NCBI RefSeq assembly: GCF_003522965.1
Contig: NZ_CP031513.1
Coordinates: 1,116,001-1,180,000 of the forward strand
DNA length: 64,000 nucleotides
Source of the DNA: Bombilactobacillus bombi
Lineage (GTDB): Bacteria > Bacillota > Bacilli > Lactobacillales > Lactobacillaceae
Reading direction: 5' to 3'
Position numbers and translations under genes: made by a program. A model generated the notes under the pieces. The model was not told the DNA's origin. It made no database searches and saw only the letters and a list, made by a program, of their open reading frames with translations. Within the stretch, counting starts at the first letter, position 1. Each line of letters opens with the position of its first letter. Of the stretch, positions 53,795-61,095 are shown one piece after another.

Positions 53795-54630
53795 TCTTCA
53801 TTATCTCCTTTTTGCGCGTTTTGATGCTCTTGCCAATAACCATACATGTAGCCTTCCTCAAATTCACCGTCCACATTGCGCCGATTGTAATCGTCATAAC
53901 CTCCACCGCGATCATCATGCAATCCTTCAAGTGAAATCACAACAAACCAAATAATAAGTGCAAAAGACCATAAGCTCAATAATGTATCCCATTCTAAATT
54001 CCCCCACTGCACTTTGTTATGCCGTTGAATAAAATTATTGTATTTATGCACAACTTTCATTAGTCGGCGATTATTATTAATCTTTCGAGGTGCTAATCTA
54101 TGCAAATACCACAATTGAAAATCACCTATAGGCACATTCTCATTGCTGGCTAATGCTACGCAATTTTGTCCATTTACTGGATAAACTATCACAATATTAA
54201 CTTGGTCATTGATGTGCTCATTGTGTTTTTGAATTTGATCGGCATGTTTTTGAGCAGTTTCTTCTTCTTCGTAGTCATCATAATCAGTGGAGTCAATCTC
54301 AGGAACTTTTGGTATAGTGTTTTCGACAGTATCCGAGCGATATTCTTCTAAATTAGAATTATCTTTGTACATATTTTTTAATTTTTTATTATCATAAATA
54401 CGCCAATCACTAGGTACTTTTCGATAGGTGCGTACCCAAATTTGTTGCGGATGCGGCAATTGAGCTAATTTTTGATTTAAGTCGTGAATCGCCTGGATAT
54501 CTGCAGGTGTTAAGATTTGTTGCTGGTCGCGCACTTGATATTCGGCACGGACTGATTGAACCTGCATCAAGTAAAAAATACTTATAACAAAAGCAAATAA
54601 AATAATAAAACGTTCAATTTTAAACTTCAT
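53788..54630 (-). CDS. exported membrane protein, TPM-like
   Basis: This is a 280-aa protein with a signal or anchor segment (FIILFAFVISIFYLMQV). An extracellular domain resembles TPM/DUF5104-type proteins (QQILTPADIQAIHDLNQKLAQ; VNIVIVYPVNGQNCVALASNENV). A membrane segment follows at about 213-235 (LLSLWSFALIIWFVVISL). The C-terminal tail is Gly/Tyr/Asp/Glu-rich (DDRGGGYDDYNRRN). An acidic stretch (DSTDYDDYEEEE) lies in the middle. AAAGGA precedes the ATG. The function is unknown; it is coupled to the small membrane protein. Confidence 0.6.
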   Translation of the reverse strand: MKFKIERFIILFAFVISIFYLMQVQSVRAEYQVRDQQQILTPADIQAIHDLNQKLAQLPHPQQIWVRTYRKVPSDWRIYDNKKLKNMYKDNSNLEEYRSDTVENTIPKVPEIDSTDYDDYEEEETAQKHADQIQKHNEHINDQVNIVIVYPVNGQNCVALASNENVPIGDFQLWYLHRLAPRKINNNRRLMKVVHKYNNFIQRHNKVQWGNLEWDTLLSLWSFALIIWFVVISLEGLHDDRGGGYDDYNRRNVDGEFEEGYMYGYWQEHQNAQKGDNEDW

Positions 54631-54666
54631 AAAATCAGTTTCCTTTATAATATTGCTAGCAATACA

Positions 54667-55656
54667 TTATTCATCATCACGACCCTTAGGTTCATCACCA
54701 AAGGTGTAAGTATCCATAATTTGGGCCTGGCGTCGTTGCAAGTAAGCATTATTATCAAACCATATTCCAGCACCGGAAGCCATCATTGCTACGGGTACTT
54801 GCTGTCCATCAAAATACCGATAACGTAAATAAATATCATTGCCCACGCCAGCAGTCTGTTGAGCAGTCCGGACGTTTAACCATTGGGGCGTAGTTGTTGT
54901 ATAGTAATCTAAGCGCAAATCTTGGGCGTTAGTTAAATCAAAATTTTCTATATTATGAGTAGTCTGATCTTGCCAATACCAGGTATGCCGATAAGCACTT
55001 GGAATTTGCTGTTGGGCAATTTGAGCCGCTGCATCTTGATTTAATTCATTATCCGAATGACTCACTGGAATTTTACCAGTTAAAATTTTCGCAAAGCCTT
55101 GCTGTAGTTCAACATTTTGGGAATCATACAAATAAATTAAATCGCCCTTATCTTTACTAGCTTCAAAGACAAGGGGATGACCATTATGAATTGTAAAAAA
55201 ATATGTTTCAGCCAGTGTAGTGTTTTCACTAGCAACAGCAACTACTTGATATTCTCCTTGTTTGTCACCTTTAGGTGACCACTGTAAAGCTATTGGCAAA
55301 GCCCCCCAATTTACTTTGTCTTGCAATTGGCCATTAATTAATACATCTGGAAAAACATTATCTCGATAGCTCGGCTTTTTACCATCATATGTACCTAAAT
55401 AAGATTGAGCCATCTTGGTTTGCCATTGCTGCATAAAGGCTGATAATTCTTGATTTTTATCATTATTCCAAAGAGTTTGCACATGTGCACTTGGATTTGT
55501 TGAATTTTTAGGGTGCTTTTTTGTTTGGGGGGATTTTTTTGCAGGCTGTTGAGTTGTTGGTTGTTGATGTGCCGGCGTTGACGCTTTTTCTTGTGGCCGA
55601 CAGCCCACCATTGATGAGAACGCTAACAAAAACATTATTTTAGCAATCATTTTCAT
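54667..55656 (-). CDS. DUF4767-like lipoprotein
   Basis: This 329-aa lipoprotein has a signal peptide with lipobox SMVGC (Cys at residue 19). A Pro/Lys/Gln/Thr-rich linker (about 20-60) precedes a domain resembling DUF4767 of lactic acid bacteria (ELSAFMQQWQTKMAQSYLGTY and PDVLINGQLQDKVNWG, LQWSPKGDKQGEYQVVA). The C-terminal part (about 195-325) appears to be a second related or different domain. It is anchored to the outer face of the membrane. The role is unknown. It is on the same strand as the two exported proteins, 36 bases upstream of them, and may be in one operon. Confidence 0.7.
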   Translation of the reverse strand: MKMIAKIMFLLAFSSMVGCRPQEKASTPAHQQPTTQQPAKKSPQTKKHPKNSTNPSAHVQTLWNNDKNQELSAFMQQWQTKMAQSYLGTYDGKKPSYRDNVFPDVLINGQLQDKVNWGALPIALQWSPKGDKQGEYQVVAVASENTTLAETYFFTIHNGHPLVFEASKDKGDLIYLYDSQNVELQQGFAKILTGKIPVSHSDNELNQDAAAQIAQQQIPSAYRHTWYWQDQTTHNIENFDLTNAQDLRLDYYTTTTPQWLNVRTAQQTAGVGNDIYLRYRYFDGQQVPVAMMASGAGIWFDNNAYLQRRQAQIMDTYTFGDEPKGRDDE

Positions 55657-55700
55657 TTTAATAGCTCCATTTGCTTGTTATAAGTCAAGTTTAGCATAAT

Positions 55701-55740
55701 AAAAAAGCCAATCCCATGATAAATTTATCTGAGATTGGCA
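55701..55740 (-). terminator. terminator after sbcC
   Basis: On the minus strand GCCAATC pairs with GATTGGC around AT-rich sequence and is followed by TTTTTTATT. It lies a few bases past the sbcC stop. Confidence 0.8.
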
Positions 55741-55747
55741 ATAATTA

Positions 55748-58700
55748 TTAGGCGGGAACAATAATTTGCGCGGTACTTTTGCCTTGTCCTTGTGTAGTTA
55801 CTTTGATTTGGTAAGGGATGCGTTCTTGCAATAACGTGACATGACTGATAATGCCAATCATGCGGCTGCTGCTTTCAATATTTTGTAAAGCGTCTAAAGC
55901 AGTAGCTAAAGAGTCTTGATCCAAAGAACCAAATCCTTCATCAATAAAGAGCGTATCAATCTTAATTCCACCAGATTCATTTTGAATCACTTCTCCTAAA
56001 GCTAACGCCAAACTTAAAGCCGCAATAAAACTTTCACCACCAGACAGGGTATGAACACTGCGCTTTTGGCCGACATTATCATCATAAACATCAATTTCCA
56101 GACCGGTATTTTTTTGGAAAGTACCAATTTCTTTATGCAAAGTTAAGAAATAACGACCAGAACTTAATTGTTGTAAATGCTCATTTGCTACTTGCAAAAT
56201 TTCCACCAGTTGTGCTCGCAAGACATAACGTTCTAAGCCTAACTTAGCTTCACCACGACCATTTACTGTTTCTACTAAGAGTTGTAATTCATTAATATCT
56301 GCTTGTTGGCCAGCAATTTGCTGCAAACTTTGTTCCACAGCTTGTAAGTGCGCATCATTAAGATTAATTTGATCGCGTTCTTGATTATAAGTCTGGCGAG
56401 CTGTTTGCAGTTGTTGTTCTGCCCGTTGTAACTGGTCCTTAGCTACGGTTAAATCAACTGGTTGTTGGTCACCAATGATTTTTTGTAATTCTTCAGCCTT
56501 GGTCTGGACTTGCAAAAGTTCTTGTTGATAAGTATTCAATTGTTGCTCATACTGTGGCAATTGTGGTAATTGTTCTAACAATTGCACTAATATCTGCCAA
56601 TCACTTGTTTGCAATTGCGCCTGTAATGCCTGTGTCAGTTGTGCTTGGATTTGTTGTAATTGGGTATTTGTTTGTTGATAATCTTGTTGAATGTGATCTT
56701 GAGAAGCTTTGGCAGCAGCTAATTGTTGCTCAGTTTGTTGTAATTTTTGAGTATTAGTTTGCACTGTAGTTTCATAGTCTTTTATTGCTTGTTGCAACTG
56801 CTGTAAATATTTATCTAAAGCCTGCAAATTAGGATAATCAGCCGGTAATTGTTGCTTAGCATCAGCAAGTTGGACTTGCAGTTTTTGATATTCCGTTTGT
56901 TGTTGCTGCAATTGTGTCACGGCAATTTCAACTGTTGGTTCTAAAGTCTTTAATTGCTGCTGAATTTGGTCTAATTGCTGATTTTGAGCGGTTAATTGGG
57001 TGCGCTGAGTTTGTAACCTAGTTAATTGAATCTGTTGTTGATCCAAAGCTGCTTGTAAGTTAGTAATAATATCAATTAGTTGTTCAGGAATGACAGTTAT
57101 TAATTGGTGTTGTGCTAGTTTTTGTTTTAAATCTGTTAAATCTTGCTGCCATTGTGTCGTTGCTTGAGTTAATTGTTGCTGCTTTTCTTTTAAAGCTGAC
57201 TCTAATTCTGATTGTTTAGCTGTTTGGGTGCGCAATTTTTCTTCGGCACTTTTTACTTGTTCATTAGATACGGCTTGAACTGTATTGATAGTTGCTGGCT
57301 GAGGATGTTCAATACTTCCACAAATTGGACAAGGAGTTCCTGGTTCTAATTGTGCGACCAAGTTTGCAATTTGACTTTCCAGCCATTGATTATGCAGTTG
57401 TTGGTAACTAGCTTCTAATGCTGCCACTTGATCTTTTGCAGTGACAAGATTTTTTTGTGCTTGAGTAATTTGGTTTGTTAATTTTTGATTCTTTTGTTGC
57501 GCAGTTTGTAATTTATCAGCCTGTTGTTGTAAATTAAGCAATTGACTTTGGTCTTGCTGGACTTGATGTAATTGTTCAACAATCGTTGGTAATTCTGCAA
57601 CAGCTTGGGTGAGTGCAGCTTGTTCTTGTTGTAGCTGTTGTTGCTGCTGGTGCAATGCATCTACTTGTTGTTGACTAGCTGTCAAAGCATTTTGGGACTT
57701 AGTCAATTTGGTTTGTAATTGTTCAACTTGTGCAAAGGCTGGCCGTTGATTCTTTAATAAGGGTTGCTCTTGCAAACGTTGATCTTGTAAGGGTTTTTGC
57801 GCTGTTAATTGTTGTTGTTCTTGTTGTAATTGACTTTGCTGTTGTTCAGTCGTAGTGATTGTTTGTGTTAATTGTTGTAATTGTTCTTGTTTCGTTGTCA
57901 TTGCAGTCTGTAATTCTTGGTAATGACGATAATCACTTTGTTGACTTTGAGCCCACTTTAATTGAGCAATTAATTGTTGCTTTTGCTTCATCGCTTCAGA
58001 TTGCCCTATCAAATCGCTTAAGCGCTGTTGCTGAGCTTTTAAATCTTGCCAGCGTTGATTTTGTTTTTGAGCATCATGGTAAGAGGTTTGCTGTTGTTGA
58101 TATTGTTGTTCTAATTGTTGCTGTTGTGTTTCTAAAGTTGCCAAAGTTTGATGAGCGGTAGTTTGTTGTTCTTTTAGTAGTTTTAATTGTTGCTGTGGAT
58201 TTAAGTCAGTTAAATTTTCTGGTGGTTGGTTCCAAGTAACTTTAGCCAATTCTGAAGTTATAGCGGTTTGCCATTGCTGTTGCTGATTTTTCTGTTCTTT
58301 AAGTTGATTATTCAAAACTTCGCTCCAGCGTTGGTATAAGCCAGTTTTGAAAATTTGCCGCAAGACTCCTTCTTTGTCTTTACTATCAGCCATCAAAAAG
58401 CGCCGAAAATCCCCTTGTGGTAATAAAACAATCTGCACAAATTGTTTACGACTTAATTGCAGAACACTTTCAATTTTGATACTAATATCTTTTAATTTAT
58501 TAATTTCTGCAATTTTGGTATCAGCTCGAAAGATCTCTAAACGGCCAGTGCTTTCGTACACTTTTTGTCCTGAACCGCGTTTTTTGGCTAGTGTTTGTTT
58601 GGGCTGACGCATTACATGATAAATTAAATCTTGATGCTCAAATTCTAAATCTACTTGTGTCGGTGTTCGATCATCAGCAAAGTCAGAACGCAAGCTTTCT

Positions 58701-58885
58701 GGCTTACGATCATCACTAATGCCTTCGCCATAAAGAGCAAAAGTCAAAGCATCAAAAATAGTAGTTTTTCCACAACCTGTGCGTCCTGAAATCAAAAAAA
58801 TATCCGTAGCAGCCAGTTTAGTAAAATCTAAACTTTGTTTGGCATATGGGCCGAAGTTTTGCATAACTAATTTTAACGGTTTCAA
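55748..58885 (-). CDS. sbcC: nuclease SbcCD subunit C (SMC-like ATPase)
   Basis: This is the ATPase arm of the SbcCD complex, which cuts hairpins and blocked ends during repair. It has 1045 aa, starting with TTG at 58885, directly after the sbcD stop and 8 bases after GGAGG. The N-terminal Walker A is GRTGCGKTTIFDALTFAL (about 32-49). A very Gln-rich coiled coil (about 175-860) has the zinc hook PGTPCPICGSIEHP in the middle (about 520). The C-terminal signature is TLSGGESFIAALSLALALGE and Walker B is TLFIDEGFGSLDQDSL. The Gln richness of the coil is unusual in degree but leaves the frame intact. Confidence 0.95.
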   Translation of the reverse strand: MKPLKLVMQNFGPYAKQSLDFTKLAATDIFLISGRTGCGKTTIFDALTFALYGEGISDDRKPESLRSDFADDRTPTQVDLEFEHQDLIYHVMRQPKQTLAKKRGSGQKVYESTGRLEIFRADTKIAEINKLKDISIKIESVLQLSRKQFVQIVLLPQGDFRRFLMADSKDKEGVLRQIFKTGLYQRWSEVLNNQLKEQKNQQQQWQTAITSELAKVTWNQPPENLTDLNPQQQLKLLKEQQTTAHQTLATLETQQQQLEQQYQQQQTSYHDAQKQNQRWQDLKAQQQRLSDLIGQSEAMKQKQQLIAQLKWAQSQQSDYRHYQELQTAMTTKQEQLQQLTQTITTTEQQQSQLQQEQQQLTAQKPLQDQRLQEQPLLKNQRPAFAQVEQLQTKLTKSQNALTASQQQVDALHQQQQQLQQEQAALTQAVAELPTIVEQLHQVQQDQSQLLNLQQQADKLQTAQQKNQKLTNQITQAQKNLVTAKDQVAALEASYQQLHNQWLESQIANLVAQLEPGTPCPICGSIEHPQPATINTVQAVSNEQVKSAEEKLRTQTAKQSELESALKEKQQQLTQATTQWQQDLTDLKQKLAQHQLITVIPEQLIDIITNLQAALDQQQIQLTRLQTQRTQLTAQNQQLDQIQQQLKTLEPTVEIAVTQLQQQQTEYQKLQVQLADAKQQLPADYPNLQALDKYLQQLQQAIKDYETTVQTNTQKLQQTEQQLAAAKASQDHIQQDYQQTNTQLQQIQAQLTQALQAQLQTSDWQILVQLLEQLPQLPQYEQQLNTYQQELLQVQTKAEELQKIIGDQQPVDLTVAKDQLQRAEQQLQTARQTYNQERDQINLNDAHLQAVEQSLQQIAGQQADINELQLLVETVNGRGEAKLGLERYVLRAQLVEILQVANEHLQQLSSGRYFLTLHKEIGTFQKNTGLEIDVYDDNVGQKRSVHTLSGGESFIAALSLALALGEVIQNESGGIKIDTLFIDEGFGSLDQDSLATALDALQNIESSSRMIGIISHVTLLQERIPYQIKVTTQGQGKSTAQIIVPA

Positions 58886-60016
58886 CTATTTCTCCTCCTG
58901 ATTAGCAATTTTCAAAGCTGCAGCAGCCCATTTCTTTTGCTGGTCGGTTAGCGGTTCTTGGGCAATATGCTCATAAAAATCACTTAATAAATCTAAGGGA
59001 TCTTGTTGTTGAAGTTGCTGCCGCTTTTCACCTTGATAAGCAAATTGCTCTACAAAACCTTCTGCACGATTCAAAGAAATAATACGCGGATAAATTGTGC
59101 GCAATTGCGTTAAGACATTGGGAATCGGTTTGGTATCAGTCAAAGTAATCCCAAAATAATCTGTTAATTGATATTGCTGATAAAATTCTGGTTGAGTTAA
59201 TTCCGCAAAACTAGCCGTGAGTTGTTGTACATCATGTAACGGCGAGAGTGGTTTAAAAGTTATTGTTTGCGTATCTGTATCTACCAGATAAACGCCCTTC
59301 TTTTGGTGAGCTTCAGATAATGAAAATTTCACTGGTGAACCCGAATAGCGTGCTTGGGGAGCCTGCAATGCATCTTTGCCATGTAAATGACCTAAGGCTA
59401 CATAATCAAAATCTGATAATAATGATAATGGTACTGAAGCTAAGCCTCCTACAGTTAATTGCGTTTCGGAATCTGTCTGAGCACTACCATTCACAAAAAA
59501 ATGAGCCACTAAAATGTGAGTTTTCCCCGGGGTAAAGTGGGTTTTCATTTCGGCAATCACTGCAGCAACACTTTGATCTAAATGCTGCAAAGATTCGTCT
59601 TGAAAATATTGTTGAGCTGCAAAAGGTTCAAAATATGGTAATAAAAAAATCTGGGTATCAGCTAATTCAATGGGCGTAAACGCTTGCTCTAGCTGAGTAT
59701 ATAAATAAAAGTTAGTTCGTGGAAACCACGGTGTGCCAGTAGCTAAACGGATATTACTATCATGATTGCCCGAAATAGCATAAATGGGAAACTTATCTGT
59801 CAAATTCAATTGTTGAAGCATTCGATTTAATTGTTGCACTGCTGCCTCCGCAGGCGCACTGCGGTCATATAAATCCCCGGCAATGATAATACCATCAACG
59901 TGCTCACTTTGAGCAATCGTTTCAATTTGTTGAAAAGCATAATCTTGCTCTTCTGTTAAGTCAAATCCGTGCAACCGTCGGCCAATATGCCAATCAGCAG
60001 TATGCAAAAAACGCAT
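58886..60016 (-). CDS. sbcD: nuclease SbcCD subunit D
   Basis: This is the Mn-dependent nuclease subunit, 376 aa. The calcineurin-type metallophosphoesterase motifs are FLHTADWHIGRRLHG (residues 3-17), IIIAGDLYDRSAP (about 43-55), ISGNHDSNIRL (about 82-92), HILVAHFFVNG and ALGHLHGKD. The C-terminal capping domain follows (about 280-375). AGGAGG lies before the ATG. It is immediately followed by sbcC without a gap, the usual SbcDC order. Confidence 0.95.
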   Translation of the reverse strand: MRFLHTADWHIGRRLHGFDLTEEQDYAFQQIETIAQSEHVDGIIIAGDLYDRSAPAEAAVQQLNRMLQQLNLTDKFPIYAISGNHDSNIRLATGTPWFPRTNFYLYTQLEQAFTPIELADTQIFLLPYFEPFAAQQYFQDESLQHLDQSVAAVIAEMKTHFTPGKTHILVAHFFVNGSAQTDSETQLTVGGLASVPLSLLSDFDYVALGHLHGKDALQAPQARYSGSPVKFSLSEAHQKKGVYLVDTDTQTITFKPLSPLHDVQQLTASFAELTQPEFYQQYQLTDYFGITLTDTKPIPNVLTQLRTIYPRIISLNRAEGFVEQFAYQGEKRQQLQQQDPLDLLSDFYEHIAQEPLTDQQKKWAAAALKIANQEEK

Positions 60017-60034
60017 CTTTTTTCCTCCTAATTA

Positions 60035-61054
60035 TTAATTTAACGAAATAGCATCATTAGAAATTTCCAAGGTCGTGCGTGTGATTTCAGTTTGATTGAC
60101 TACTAATTTCATCGTATTGAATGCCAATCCTTGACAAGTCTGTACGTAAAGTTGGCGTTGGGTCAAGTCATAGCCCACCCAATAGCGCGTATAATCACTT
60201 ACCGGACTTTGGGCGTGTCCATGTTCTAAGCCTCTGGGAATCATGGCAGTTTTTAAGACTGAATAGAGTTGATTAATCCCATCCACTGCTGTAAAACTGT
60301 CCAAATTATGCGCCAGCAAAGCTGCGCGAACAAAACGGGAAGGTGAAGTATAATCCCCTGGCAAGCCAAACATCCCGTAACCGGTGCCAGTCTCAATGGG
60401 CCTTAATGTTAGGCGGTCATTATAAACTTTTTTACTTTTGATCGGATCAACATTGGTTAATTTTAAATAGTTCCGTAAATTAGTTAAGTGCCAATCATAT
60501 TCAGGACTATTAGTCATCACCCCAATACTGTCATAAAGCTTAAATCCGCCTTGGTCAGTTGGTTCGATAATCACGCTATCATTGGTTTCATCAACAAACA
60601 TATAATGTCCAGGCAATTGTAAACGCTGTTGACCTCGCCGATAGGGATGATGCAATAAGCCATATTCTTGAATATGAGCCTTAATCTCAGCCACACTGGA
60701 AAAACTAGTCAACACAAAAGTCACAAATTCTTCGCCTAATAAGGGCTGTAGTTGACGTGCTTGTAATTGTTCAGCTTCTGCATGCGTGCTCTCCATTAAA
60801 ACTTGTAAGCCACCAGCTAAACCAGCTGCATTAATACCATCAAACACATTAAAGTTATCGGCCGCACACAGCCCCATCATCGAATATTTACTTGTCCATG
60901 GCTGTAATTGACTGGCAATTATAGCTCCACAAGGAATATTAATAATGTCAACATCAATCCCTGGATCCTCACCAAACATTCCGAGATTCATATCCATTGT
61001 CCGACCCCAAAAGACTTGTCCATTATCAGCATGAATCGCAATACTAGTACACAT
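60035..61054 (-). CDS. choloylglycine hydrolase-family amidase
   Basis: This Ntn hydrolase of the bile salt hydrolase/penicillin V acylase family has 339 aa. The start is ATG 61054, 8 bases after GGAGG, giving Met-Cys-Thr-Ser. After Met removal Cys1 is the nucleophile, and Arg17 and Asp20 (VFWGRTMDM) are the other conserved active-site residues. The Asn/Arg region reads GVMTNSPEYDWHLTNLRNYL, the pattern common in YxeI-like linear amide hydrolases rather than in well-studied bile salt hydrolases. Bile salts, penicillin V or N-acyl homoserine lactones are all possible substrates. It lies just downstream of hsdR on the same strand. Confidence 0.85.
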   Translation of the reverse strand: MCTSIAIHADNGQVFWGRTMDMNLGMFGEDPGIDVDIINIPCGAIIASQLQPWTSKYSMMGLCAADNFNVFDGINAAGLAGGLQVLMESTHAEAEQLQARQLQPLLGEEFVTFVLTSFSSVAEIKAHIQEYGLLHHPYRRGQQRLQLPGHYMFVDETNDSVIIEPTDQGGFKLYDSIGVMTNSPEYDWHLTNLRNYLKLTNVDPIKSKKVYNDRLTLRPIETGTGYGMFGLPGDYTSPSRFVRAALLAHNLDSFTAVDGINQLYSVLKTAMIPRGLEHGHAQSPVSDYTRYWVGYDLTQRQLYVQTCQGLAFNTMKLVVNQTEITRTTLEISNDAISLN

Positions 61055-61095
61055 CGTTGGCCTCCTTGCTCCCAATAAAAAGTAAGCAGTTAATT

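Noticed and set aside
55748-58885. Low-complexity Gln-rich stretch as assembly artefact or triplet expansion
   Set aside because: It is the coiled-coil of SbcC, with the zinc hook in its middle and intact ATPase ends, so it is coding.
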